Assembly (NCBI GenBank): GCA_024741835.1 | Contig: JAENRP010000528.1 | Coordinates: 1-21,074 of the forward strand | Direction of reading: 5' to 3' | Length of the DNA: 21,074 nucleotides | DNA from: Diplocarpon mali | Taxonomy: Eukaryota; Ascomycota; Leotiomycetes; Helotiales; Drepanopezizaceae | The notes under the pieces: model-generated | The model's database searches: none | What the model was told of the DNA's origin: nothing | Seen by the model: the letters and a program-made list of their open reading frames with translations, nothing else | Translations under genes and position numbers: made by a program | In this document: piece after piece, positions 8,706-17,347 of the stretch | Layout: each line of letters opens with the position of its first letter | Position numbering within the stretch: the stretch's first letter is position 1

Positions 8706-9264
8706 AATAGCTTTATTATACATCTTTAAAAGAGAGATTTTCATTATCCTCCTAGCGGCTAAGAACGTATTATCTTCATTAAAGCTCTATTAAAGTTTAA
8801 GCTCGTAAATCCTATGCGCTATTATAGCCCAAATACGCTTAAACTCGCATTCGTTTAAGGTATCTTCTAGTTCTAGGTCTTTATTCCTCTTTAAAGACGT
8901 AGGTTCGGCTATAGGTTCCGTAGGCTTATCATTTAAGGAATCGCTTTTTAATAGTAAAGGCTTATCATTACTTATACCTATTTTAGGAACATCTTTTACT
9001 ATAGGTGCTTTAATTAAAAGGATAATAATATTAAAGTTGTTTTATACTTTAAGCAGTTTGCGGATAATAGGAATAGTCTATTTAACCTTTAGGCGACTAA
9101 TAGGTTATCGATTAGCAGGTGCGCTTAATATGCCTAAGCTAAGAGAAAGGGGTTATTAATTCGGCTTAATAGTATTACTATTAAATAGTATACCTTGCGA
9201 ATCTCTAAGTATACAAAGCTTTAAAGATAGCTCCCTCCTATTTCGAGATTCGTCGAACTCAACT
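8706..9264 (-). pseudogene. Integrase-RT linker of X copy B
   Basis: This is collinear with 1481-2040 of copy A. It is the low-complexity linker of the polyprotein and carries no domain I recognise. It is annotated so that the stretch is not taken as a separate gene. Confidence 0.65.
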
Positions 9265-10240
9265 ACTAAAGATATAATTACTTACCCTAGATCTAATGCA
9301 TATACTATCTATTATTTTATTATCTATTTAATATACTTAATAAATATATACTCTTTACCTTAATCTATTAGCTTCTTGCTCTTTATACCCGCGGGCTAGG
9401 ACTTTAGGCTAATATAGGAGTAGTAAACGCTTCTAAAGACGCAGATATAATCTAAGCTTAGTTTCTATCTAAAATATACCTTATATAGCAATATTCAAGT
9501 ACTATTAACTATTAGTCTACTACCTATTCTATTTTGCAAGTATACGTTTGCCTTAACCGCAAGGTCCTAGAATTCTAATAGTAGGTTAATATCTTATAGT
9601 AAAGTGCAATAGTCAGTCTCTACTTACTAAATGCTTCGCTTAATAATGCTATTCTAATAAGAACCTTTATATATTATAGTTAGTTTATAATAAACTCCTT
9701 ATTTTACTTATTTATCAAGCTTTGCCTTAATCTCTAATACATTATTAGACCTAATAACTATTAGCTTTAACTAGGTCTAGCATTCCTCTATTACTTTCCA
9801 AGTTTCTAGCTTTTCTATAAGCTTAGATTTAATCTTAGCGCAAATGGTCTATATCTATTAAATAGAGTTATCTACTATTTAAGAAAACCAATTATTTCCT
9901 TTGATCGAGGTTATAAATAGTCTAGTAGTATTAATAGATATTAGCGCTAGTATCGAATCTTTCTATAGATTAAGCTTAGTTCGCGTCCAATTTCGAAGTT
10001 TTATTAGCTTGCAAATTCGGCATACTAAGCGATCCTTTAGTACTTAGATCTTCTGTTTTAAAGTTAAGACCTTATATAGGCCCTTTAATTTCTCTAGCCT
10101 TAAATGCGCAAATCTTTTATATATTAGCTAATACCTTAATAGGCTTTCGGCTTCTAATAGCTTTAATAGCCTATTATTAGTTAATACTTTATTATCAGCG
10201 GCTAAAAAGGACTAGTAATAGCAGTTTAAGGTTTTACTAT
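9265..10240 (-). pseudogene. Integrase of X copy B
   Basis: This is a copia integrase on the - strand, collinear with 510-1480 of copy A. The zinc-binding Cys pair lies near 10010-10025 (TTGCAAATTCGGCA on the + strand). The core follows toward lower coordinates. In-frame stops are frequent. It directly follows the array of ten 23-bp units, as in copies A and C. Confidence 0.84.
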
Positions 10241-10245
10241 TTTCT

Positions 10246-10715
10246 AGTTATAAGCCTAGCTTAAGAGTCGTTTTTAATAAAACCGCAAGATCTACTTGCG
10301 GTCCTAGCTTAAGAGTCGATTTCTTAAAAATAGCAAGATCTACTCGCGGTCCTAGCTTAGGAGTCGTTTTTAACGAATTTGCAAGTTTCACTTATAGTCC
10401 TAGCTTAAGAGTCATTTCTGCGAATTTCACTTGTAATCTTAGCTTAAAAGTTATTATTAGTAAATTTGCAAAATCTACTTGCAATCTTAGCCTAGGAGTT
10501 ATTTCTACTAAATTCACTTATAATCTTAACTTAAGAGTTATCTTTAAAGATACTTTACAATCTACTTATAGTCTTAGCTTAAGAGTTATTTTTGCGAATT
10601 TTACTTATAATCCTAGCTTAGAAGTCTATCTATTCTCCTTATCCTTGCTTAATTATATTAGGGTAAAGAGTGCACTTTCCTTAAAGGAACCTACTTATAA
10701 GTCCGGCCTAGGAGT
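10246..10715 (-). repeat. Array of ten 23-bp units in X copy B polyprotein
   Basis: Units start at 10246, 10294, 10342, 10390, 10429, 10477, 10516, 10564, 10603 and 10693. The spacings are 48, 48, 48, 39, 48, 39, 48, 39 and 90 bp. Read from the element's 5' side this is the copy A pattern plus one extra 48-bp step. The best-kept unit is at 10342 (ACTCGCGGTCCTAGCTTAGG...). The array lies between protease and integrase. Confidence 0.87.
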
Positions 10716-10802
10716 CAATTTCTATAATATTACCTTTAAGATAATATAAAGTCTATTTTTGATTTTAGCCTTAAAGATCATTTTATAATTGTTATTTATA
10801 AA

Positions 10803-11090
10803 TTATATAAATTGATTATTAAAAACTCTTATACAATTCAATTTTATATAGATCTTGCGGCTAGATAAAAGATTAATACCTAGGCTAAGTATAAGGAGAA
10901 CATTTTGCAAAAGGAAAGAAATACTAATGACATTTATCTCTACTATACCTATCGAATCTATATATAACCTTCTACTATCAACCTTAATAGAGCGCCTTTT
11001 TATTTTAATAAGTAAGCCTTTAAATAAGTAAGGTTTATCAATCATATATGTTATATAACTAGTATCACTATACTAATTGGATTTAAAGAT
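10803..11090 (-). pseudogene. Protease and pre-integrase region of X copy B
   Basis: This is the copia aspartic protease region on the - strand. Around 11080-11045 one reads YSDTSYITYMID, a decayed form of the (W)xxDTGAxxHMT active site that keeps its Asp. From the Met codon at 11045 an uninterrupted 80-residue stretch follows. It contains GIVEINV...FLLQNVLLILSLGINLLSSRKIY, which matches the copia pre-integrase stretch (L.NVLYVP.L..NLLS). It is a real but partial relic of the sense frame, not a separate gene. Copies A and C are cut by the window edge at this point. Confidence 0.8.
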
Positions 11091-12290
11091 CTTATAAAGA
11101 TCGGCTTTTAAAACGTAAGCATTTTTATTATAATTATTATTTGAATTATCAAAAGTAGATTTAGGTTTAAATAACCTACTATTATCATTAGAGGTATCTA
11201 CTAAAGTTCTAGCTAAATAGCCTTTTCCTTTGCCTTTCCTTAGTAGTTATAGCCTTCGGCAAGATAAGGGTAGTTTGCTTCTTAACTTCTACTTTAATTG
11301 CTTCTTAATATTAAAGCTAGTAACTATATTAATCAATTGCCTTTTAACTTTATAATTAGTAATATTATAAGTACTATTATAGAAATAGCATCCCTAATAA
11401 GCTTAAGGGCTCGTCTTACGCTCCTTCCTCTTCTTAGGCTTATCGTTACCTTATAACGCGGCATTTGCCATTTTAAAGCATCCTTTAAGGTCTTACTTAA
11501 TAGTTTAAAAGAGGTCGATCTTCTTATAGATCTTAAGGTTAGGTTAAATAAGAAGAGATTATTTTATAATAGCAAACTTAAAAGGGAGGCCATTAAGTAG
11601 GAAACTAAAAAGCTAAGTTTCCCTAAAAGTCATAGCTATCCTAGGATCTATAGCTCTTACTCTCCTCCTTACTTTACATAGTATAGATTAAGTAAAGTCT
11701 ATATTTATATCTATATCCTTATTATCTTTATCTTTTCTATATTAAAATAAAGTGATCTACTATAGTAAATACTAAGTATTAAAGGTAGTTATTTAAGAGT
11801 ATTTTACCTTTAAAGTATCTTATCTTATCTTTGCATTATTATAAATTTAAATAAAATCTTAGTCTTTATTGCTTAAACCTCTATTAATTTTAAGCTTGCA
11901 TTTAGCTAAGGCTAGCCTATACTCCTTCTCCTTTTCCATATTTAAAATCTGCCTTTGAGATTCTCAATTATTATCTACTAAAGCTCTTAAGCTAAACTTA
12001 TTCAATATATCTGGCAAATCCTTAGCAGTTATATTAGCTATTAAAGTAAAAATAAATAAATTAGTAAAAGGAGTATAAGGGGCTATTCTCGCATATTTAA
12101 TAAGTGTCTTTTAAATCGCTATTTCAATGCCTTTGCTCTTAAAGTAAAGCTCTAAATCATCGAACTATTATTGCTAGTTCTTTCGAAAGAGTTGAAGGTC
12201 TTTAGGTCTAGTATTTCGATCGGAATCGGAAGCTATTGCTATTTCAAATAGAATTGCATTGAAAAAAAAAAATCAAATAAATTAAATAGT
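11091..12290 (-). pseudogene. Gag of X copy B
   Basis: This is the only gag of family X in the window, on the - strand. After a Gln-rich start near 12200 the readable segments include ELYFKSKGIEIAI, ARIAPYTPFTNLFIF and ANITAKDLPDIL. A charged stretch NMEKEKEYRLALAKCKLKI follows (about 11940-11900). A possible degenerate zinc knuckle (CYFYNSTYNITNY, with Cys and His positions read as Tyr) lies near 11350-11400. The length and order fit a copia gag. The start codon is uncertain; an ATG at about 12262 exists but is not clearly in frame. Confidence 0.68.
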
Positions 12291-12398
12291 TAAAGGCACT
12301 TCTCCTATTAAAATGTTGAAATAATTAAATAGCAGGTATTATAGAAGTATTAAATAGGGAGGAAGTCCTTTTATTGAAAAGGGTTTTTAGGCTATAAC

Positions 12399-12532
12399 GC
12401 AGGGAATTATACCTCTTATAAAATACAGTAAAGTAAGGAATCATACCTCTTGTAGTACTAAAGGGGTTATAAAGCAAGGAATCATACCTCTTGCAATATA
12501 GGTTAGCTAAATAGGGAATTATACCTCCTATT
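12399..12532 (-). repeat. Hairpin repeat array in leader of X copy B
   Basis: Four 21-bp units lie at 12399-12419, 12433-12453, 12474-12494 and 12512-12532, each a version of GCAAGGAATCATACCTCTTGC. The ends GCAAG/CTTGC pair, so each can form a small hairpin. The periods are 34, 41 and 38 bp. The array sits between the primer-binding site and gag, where packaging or dimerisation signals of retroelements usually lie; that role is inference. Confidence 0.65.
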
Positions 12533-12638
12533 CGCCGATTGCTTGCCTCTTACTATAAGTCTTATTCAACTTCCTACTAACAATTATAACGCAAGTGCTT
12601 TCTAAAGGAAGTTAATAATCTATTATCGGTCTATCTAA
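12533..12638 (-). other. Leader segment of X copy B
   Basis: This is non-coding sequence between the hairpin array and the primer-binding site. I see no ORF or further repeat in it. Confidence 0.5.
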
Positions 12639-12649
12639 GGCTTATAACC
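12639..12649 (-). promoter_or_regulatory. Primer-binding site of X copy B (initiator Met tRNA, internal)
   Basis: The - strand reads GGTTATAAGCC directly after the 5' LTR. This is the same 11 bases found after the 5' LTR of element Y at 3625. They fit the complement of the initiator Met tRNA anticodon loop with one G-to-A change. Two different families thus share a half-tRNA priming site. Confidence 0.72.
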
Positions 12650-12844
12650 TATTAAGCTTAAGTGAGTCGGCGCAGTAAGTATAAGAAACTTCTAAAGGTC
12701 GATAGTCGATATATTAATAAGAGTTAAGGAAGGAAGGTTACCCCTTTCTTGCCTATAGCTATATACGTATCAATATCCTATTGACTAAGCAGTAGGGTCA
12801 TATAATAATACATCGGAGTAATGGCTATATCACCTATCTCAACA
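12650..12844 (-). repeat. 5' LTR of X copy B (195 bp)
   Basis: This is the least decayed X LTR: it keeps the terminal CA (12843-12844, TG on the coding strand), where the other X LTRs read TA. Compared with 6650-6844 there are about 15 transitions and one C/G transversion. Promoter function is expected here but no box can be assigned. Confidence 0.95.
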
Positions 12845-12849
12845 GACTC
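12845..12849. repeat. Target-site duplication of X copy B (right)
   Basis: GACTC repeats 6645-6649. The polyprotein frame of element Y continues from here. Confidence 0.93.
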
Positions 12850-12862
12850 TTATAATGATTTC

Positions 12863-12885
12863 ACTCCCAGGCTAGGACTAGGAGT
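12863..12885 (+). repeat. Third 23-bp unit of the Y linker array
   Basis: ACTCCCAGGC...TAGGAGT keeps the CCC AGG codons that have become CCT AGG or CTT AGG elsewhere. It is in the polyprotein frame. In the uninterrupted element it would lie 48 bp after the unit at 6615. Confidence 0.8.
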
Positions 12886-12922
12886 CAATTCTGATTTAGG
12901 AAAAGCTGAGCTTCTAATTCTA

Positions 12923-12958
12923 AAAAAGAGAGGAAGACCTCCTGGTTCAAAGAACAAG
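12923..12958 (+). other. AT-hook motif in the Y polyprotein
   Basis: The codons read KKRGRPPGSKNK with no stop, a textbook AT-hook core (RGRP) with basic flanks, in the linker between integrase and RT. AT-hooks bind the minor groove of AT-rich DNA. A role in choosing target sites is inference. Confidence 0.75.
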
Positions 12959-14689
12959 GCTTACCCTTAGCCTATTAAAAAGAGAGCTACTCGCTTAACT
13001 TATACTCTTAGATTTAAAGCTAACAACTCTAATAATAAGGAAGCCTATTTAAGCGCCTTCTATATAGCCTTACTTGACTCTCCATACCCAAATGACCCGA
13101 AAACAGTCGAACAAGCCCTCTCTTGCACTAATGCTAATAAATAGCGATCTGCGATCAACTCTAAGTATAATTCCCTTACTTATAAGAATATATAAGTAGT
13201 AGTAAAACGCTTAAAACTCTTTAAAGATAATAGAGTACTTAGATCAAGGCTCGTCTTTAAAATAAAAAGAGACTAAAATAGGGAAATCTCCTAATAGAAG
13301 TTCAGATTTGTTATATAAGGCTATATATAATAATAAGGTTGAGATTACAACTAGACATTTGCTAGAGTATATAAATCTACAGTTTAGAAGATCGCAATTG
13401 CGCTCGCAGTGCTATACGACTTTAAGCTAAATTAGTTCAATATTAAAATAGCTTTCCTTAATTTAAAAGCTAACTCTAATATCTATATCAAGTTACCTCT
13501 TAGATATACTTAAGATAAGATCGTTCTTTCATCTTAAGAATACTATCTTAAGCTTCTTAAGGCCTTATATAGCTTAAAGTAATCCCTATAACTATAGTAA
13601 GAAAAGCTATAGTCTAAGCTATAAAAGCTCGATTTTCAACCTTTTAATACTAACAATTGCATATATATCAACTGCGCCTCTCGGATTCTTATTATTACCT
13701 ATATTAACGACTTCCTTATAGTAGTAAAGAAGGGTAATATATATAATAAGTTCAAGAGAGATCTTCGCAACCTCTTCGAAATCATAGGTAATAAACTAGC
13801 TAACTACTTCTTAAGAGTACATATAATTAAAGATTAATAAAATAGAACAATCTCACTTTATTAAAACGCCTATATTAATAAGGTTCTTAAACGTTTTTAT
13901 ATAATTAATTGCAAGAGCGTACTACTACCTTTTGCCAATAGCTATAAAGTTCATATAGTCAAATTTAAAGGCCAAGCTACTCTATAAAAAGTAAAGCTAT
14001 ATTAAAAGATCTATAGTTCTCTATAGTACCTTACGCACTATATATATTAAGATATACTATACTACTGCTCCATTCTTAGCAAATTCCTTACTAACCCTTT
14101 ACTATAATATATAATAGCTTTAAAACGAGTTTTATAATACTTGCAAAGAACGCAATTCTATTATACTACCTTTAAAAGCAAAACAACTGACCTAGAGCTT
14201 TAGAAATTGCATAGCTACTGCGATTCTAATTAGGTAGGTAATAGAGGAAGTAGAGCCTCCTATTCTAAAGCCGTCTTCTTCCTTAATAATAGTATAATTA
14301 CCGCCTCCTTTAAGTAATAAACTATTATTACTCTCTTATCTACTAAAGCAAAGTACGTCGCTATATGCAAATTCGCATAAGAAGCCTCTTAGATACGCCA
14401 GGTACTTAAGGAAATGGGCTATACTAGCGATAATGCTACTAAAGTCGAGATGATCTATAACAACTAAAGAGCCCTTTATCTTACCGAAAACCCCGAATAT
14501 CATTAGCAAATAAAGCATATCGATATTAAGTTCTATTATATTCGGCAAAAGCTTTAGAAAGGCCATTTAGACCTCTAGTATATAAATACCAAAGACAATG
14601 CCGCTAACGGCCTTATTAAGAGCTTAAATAGCTCCAACTACGCCGCCTTTATCAAATTATTAAATATAAAGGTTCTATACCTCGATTAA

Positions 14690-14953
14690 AGGGTGATTTT
14701 TTTATACTTCTATTATAAGGTGATTTTTTTTTACACTTCTATTAAAGGGTGATTTTTTTTTTACTCCTAGGCTGGGCCCGCGAGTTGTTTTTAACTTACT
14801 AAGGGGTGGATTTCCTACTCCAGAGTAGAGCACGCTAGCGAACTCTACTCTATTTCCAATATCTGCAGGTTGATTTTTCATACAAAACTGTAAATTATAA
14901 CAAAAGTTATAACATTATATATATTGCTAGCAAGTACCTTTAAAGGTCTCCCT
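14690..14953 (+). other. 3' untranslated region of element Y with tandem repeats
   Basis: After the stop come three tandem copies of about 30 bp (TTAAAGGGTGATTTTTTT followed by TACTTCT-like ends; 14685-14762). The last leads straight into a 23-bp unit at 14763-14785. The remainder to 14953 contains no ORF, only a TATAACAAAAGTTATA-like inverted stretch near 14893-14914. Confidence 0.65.
14763..14785 (+). repeat. 23-bp unit after the stop of element Y
   Basis: ACTCCTAGGC then TGGGCCCGCGAGT: a well-kept unit in non-coding sequence. It is preceded by AAAGGGTGATTTT, which resembles the AGAGGTGATTTT before the unit at 6561. Confidence 0.8.
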
Positions 14954-14960
14954 AAAGGGG
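14954..14960 (+). promoter_or_regulatory. Polypurine tract of element Y
   Basis: AAAGGGG lies directly before the 3' LTR and would prime plus-strand synthesis. Confidence 0.7.
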
Positions 14961-15217
14961 TGTATTGCAGGTATGCCCGTTATATATTTATCATATGATC
15001 TGTTATATGATACATTATATATATAATATATCATATGACTTGCCATATGACTTAGCGGCTTCGCTAAGAAGCCCGCTTACCTTAAGTAACTCCTAGTTAG
15101 AGAGCTCTTATGAATCAAGATATAAGACACCTAACATCGTCGTTTGCACCTCATACTTCTTTGTGCCCTCTTCTAGTTTACTATCAAGTTCACTATTAGA
15201 GAACCTCCTTTGCTACA
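14961..15217 (+). repeat. 3' LTR of element Y (257 bp)
   Basis: It begins TGTATTGCAGG and ends CTACA, keeping the TG...CA ends. It matches 3368-3624. The CATATG-rich part is more decayed here than in the 5' LTR, while the hairpin CTTAGCG/CGCTAAG (15051-15068) is intact. Confidence 0.93.
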
Positions 15218-15440
15218 TAATATAAGGGCGATTGTACTTGTAAAGAATCCATACTTATATAAGCGATCGAAATATATCGATATTACCTATTACTTTATCT
15301 GCGACCTTATTATAAAGAATAAGTTATTAATCACTTATATTCTAATTGATTAAATAGTAGTAAATGGATTTATAAAGCTATTAAAGATAGTTGTAAAGTT
15401 TAAAGCGTTTAAAGATATACTAGGATTATAAAAGATAGTA
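15218..15440 (+). pseudogene. RNase H of X copy A, second part
   Basis: In the frame that resumes at 15219 one reads IVLVKNPYLYKRSKYIDITYYFICDLIIKNKL. It ends with ...DILGL, the copia C-terminal region (K-H-I-D-I-x-x-H-F-I pattern, His read as Tyr or Ser). Copy C has the same stretch open from 17767 down to 17573, ending in a TAA. Here the Gln/Trp positions around 15330 and 15430 are TAA/TAG, so the original end of the polyprotein is unsure. Confidence 0.85.
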
Positions 15441-15463
15441 AGGGCTTAGTAGGCTTAAGGACG

Positions 15464-15612
15464 ACTCCTAGGCCTACCCTGCGAGTTAGGTCATATAGTC
15501 TTATAAAGGAAAGTTTTTAAATCGACTCTTAGGCCTAGACCGCAAGTTAAGTCATATAGTCTTATAAAGGAACGCTTTTAGGAAATTTGACTCCTGGTCC
15601 TGCCTTATAAGT
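15464..15612 (+). repeat. Tail array of 23-bp units in X copy A (three units)
   Basis: Units lie at 15464-15486, 15525-15547 and 15590-15612, 61 and 65 bp apart. The spacer carries CATATAGTCTTATAAAGGAA. Only the middle unit is in the frame of RNase H. The stretch from there to 15740 is the conserved non-coding 3' region of family X. Confidence 0.8.
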
Positions 15613-15740
15613 AAGATTAGTGATTTTAATAAAGGTTGCTATTAATTGATTGTTTTTAATTTAAAGAGATACTTAAGAGTTGGATTAGCGTAAAAGGATA
15701 GTTGTTGTTTTCCCAACTATAGGTCAATTGGAGTAAGGTT

Positions 15741-15750
15741 TAAGTAAGGG
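15741..15750 (+). promoter_or_regulatory. Polypurine tract of X copy A
   Basis: TAAGTAAGGG directly precedes the 3' LTR, matching the positions in copies B and C. Confidence 0.65.
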
Positions 15751-15945
15751 TATTAAGATAAGTAATATAGCTATTACTCTAATATATTATTATATAACCC
15801 TACTACTTAATTAGTAGGATATTAATACATATATAACTATAGGGAAGAAAGGGGTAACCTTCCTTCCTTAACTCTTACTAATATATCGACCATCGACCTT
15901 TAGAAGCCTCCTTTACCTACTGCGCCGACTCACTTAAGTTTAATA
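15751..15945 (+). repeat. 3' LTR of X copy A (195 bp)
   Basis: It begins TATTAAGATAAG, where the best-kept copy has TGTTGAGATAGG, and ends TTTAATA. It is inverted relative to the LTRs of copies B and C and exactly the same length. The five bases after it (AATTT, 15946-15950) should be one half of a target duplication whose partner lies left of the window. Confidence 0.93.
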
Positions 15946-15950
15946 AATTT

Positions 15951-17014
15951 GACAAATACTTAACGTATAATATAAGAGAAGTACAACTGCAGGAAAGACC
16001 TTAGAATAAGAGGCCAGCATATAGTACTATAAGCTCAATAAGACCTATAAGGCCAGTAGATATTACTAAAAGACCTCTTATAAGAGTTATAAAGAGGCTA
16101 ATATATAAAACTAAAAGAATATATAGTACTAAAAGACCTATAACATTAGAGTCGTTAGAAAACAGGCAAATCTATAGCAATAAAGCTAAAGTAAAAGGTA
16201 CTAAACCTCGAAGGGTAATAGAAAACATCCTTAAAGCGTCTAATTAATGCGTTCTAAAGCAAATAGAGACTCCTACCTTACGGTATAGTAGGAAGCTGAA
16301 GCTAAAACAAGTATTTAATGAGATTAATACTCAAGAGAGTGCATTAACCTCTATAGGAAATCAACCAACTGTTCCTATAGAGGTAATATTAGTATATAAT
16401 GCGCTAAGCCAAAATCCAAAGGAATAGAAAGAAGCAATACTAAGTGAATTCGAAGCTATAAAATCAGCGGGAACCTTTAAAATAATATTAGGTAAACCTC
16501 CTATTAAGAGAAAGCTAATAAAATCGAGATTAGTTCTATAAAATAAGATCGTAAATAGAGTATTAGTAAGAAGGAAGGCTCGAATTGTACTAAAAGGCTA
16601 TGAGCAATAGTATAAGGTAGATTACTTCAATACTTTTGCTAGCGTTATTAAGTATATAACTCTACGAGTTCTACTCGCCTTTGCAGCCTTGAAAGACCTA
16701 GAAATCGAGCAAATCGATATCTATATAGCCTTCTTAAACGCGTATTTAGCTAAAGACGTATATATAGTACTATTAGACGATAAATGCGACCTATTCTACG
16801 AATTATACCCTCAACTTCGCGGAAAATAAGCCTATATTAAGCTTCTTAAGTTATTATACGGCCTAAAACAAGCACCTTAAGAATAGTAGCTACTAGTCAA
16901 AGATGAAATAGAGAAGGCTGGCCTACGAAGCGCTAAAGCAGATCCAAATCTATTTATATAAGAAAATCAAGCTAATAATATAACTGCGTATATATTAGTC
17001 TTTATAGATAATAT
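15951..17014 (+). pseudogene. Linker and reverse transcriptase of family Z, split by X copy C
   Basis: One frame runs the whole length with only about ten stops in 354 codons (for example at 16002 and 16425). The first part is a basic linker rich in K-R-P repeats (TKRPLIRV, TKRPITLE). From about 16400 it is a clear copia RT: ALSQNPKE(W)KEAILSEFEAI, then RKARIVLKGYEQQ, DYFNTFASVIKYITLR, LEIEQIDIYIAFLN, and LLKLLYGLKQAP. It ends in VFIDNI at 17014, within the YVDD region, exactly where copy C was inserted. It is less stop-ridden than X and Y. Confidence 0.9.
17010..17014. repeat. Presumed target-site duplication of X copy C (left half)
   Basis: AATAT precedes the LTR of copy C. Its partner would be right of the window, so this is not verified. 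Confidence 0.4.
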
Positions 17015-17209
17015 TATTAAGCTTAAATAAGTCGGCGCAGTAGGTAATAGAAACTTCTAAAGGTCGATAGTCGATATATTAGTAAGAGTTAGGGAAGGAA
17101 GGTTACCCCTTTCTTCCCTTTAGCTATATATGTATCAATATCCTATTGATTAAGTAGTAGGGTTATATAATAATATATTAGAGTAATAGCTATATTACTT
17201 ATCTTAATA
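17015..17209 (-). repeat. 3' LTR of X copy C (195 bp)
   Basis: It starts TATTAAGCTTAAAT and ends CTTAATA, 195 bp as in the other copies. AAGTAAGGG on the - strand abuts it at 17210-17219 as polypurine tract. Confidence 0.93.
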
Positions 17210-17219
17210 CCCTTACTTA
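17210..17219 (-). promoter_or_regulatory. Polypurine tract of X copy C
   Basis: On the - strand AAGTAAGGG lies directly before the LTR. Confidence 0.62.
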
Positions 17220-17347
17220 GACCTTACTCCGATTGACCTATAGTTAGGAAAATAATAACTATCCTTTTGCGCTAATCTAACTCTTAAGTATCTCTTTAAA
17301 TTAAAAATAATCAATTAATAGCAACTTTTATTAAAATCACTAATCCT

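Larger units (their letters stand above)
6650..12844 (-). mobile_element. Copia-family X, copy B, complete (6,195 bp)
   Basis: This is a full-length Ty1/copia element read on the - strand, inserted into the linker between integrase and RT of element Y. On the - strand the order is 5' LTR (12844-12650), primer-binding site, leader with a hairpin array, gag, protease, 23-bp-unit array, integrase, linker, RT, RNase H, tail array, polypurine tract and 3' LTR (6844-6650). GACTC flanks it on both sides. The two LTRs differ at about 16 of 195 positions by eye, 15 of them transitions. Its frames are broken throughout, except for a short protease/pre-integrase ORF. Confidence 0.94.
12845..14689 (+). 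pseudogene. Linker, reverse transcriptase and RNase H of element Y
   Basis: This is the second half of the Y polyprotein, in phase with 6649 once copy B is removed. Residues 1-40 hold the third 23-bp unit (TPRLGLGV) and an AT-hook (12923-12958). The RT follows with QALSCTNANK, an FARVYKS segment, DIK-like IKIAFLN, and LLKALYSLKQ. The catalytic box YIND at 13700-13711 has its first Asp changed to Asn. RNase H shows YCDSN (about 14217), LLSTKAKYVA (about 14335-14365) and KHIDIKFYYIRQK (about 14512-14550). The stop is TAA at 14687-14689. Other stops lie at Gln and Trp codons. Confidence 0.9.
3368..15217 (+). mobile_element. Copia-family Y element, interrupted by X copy B
   Basis: This is a complete Ty1/copia retrotransposon on the + strand, inserted in the RNase H gene of X copy A. 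It runs from 5' LTR to PBS, gag, protease, integrase, reverse transcriptase, RNase H, polypurine tract and 3' LTR. Without X copy B and its 5-bp duplication (6650-12849), it is 5,650 bp long. Gag-pol reads in one frame from about 4200 to 6649 and continues in phase after the insertion. The insertion site in copy A shows only TAA (or ATAA) on both sides, shorter than the usual 5-bp duplication. Both LTRs are 257 bp. Confidence 0.9.
15218..15945 (+). mobile_element. Copia-family X, copy A, second part
   Basis: This is the continuation of copy A after element Y. It contains the end of RNase H, the tail array, the polypurine tract and the 3' LTR, and ends at 15945 against family Z sequence. Joined with 1-3367 it is collinear with copies B and C. 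Confidence 0.93.
15946..17014 (+). mobile_element. Copia-family Z, internal fragment
   Basis: This is the oldest layer: a third Ty1/copia family, unlike X and Y in sequence. It is bounded on the left by the 3' LTR of X copy A and on the right by the LTR of X copy C. No LTR of Z is in the window. It should continue on both sides beyond the X copies. Confidence 0.85.

Noticed and set aside
14336..14566. - strand ORF of 76 codons
   Set aside because: Antisense to the RNase H of element Y, where the sense strand shows STKAKYVA and KHIDIKFYYIRQK.
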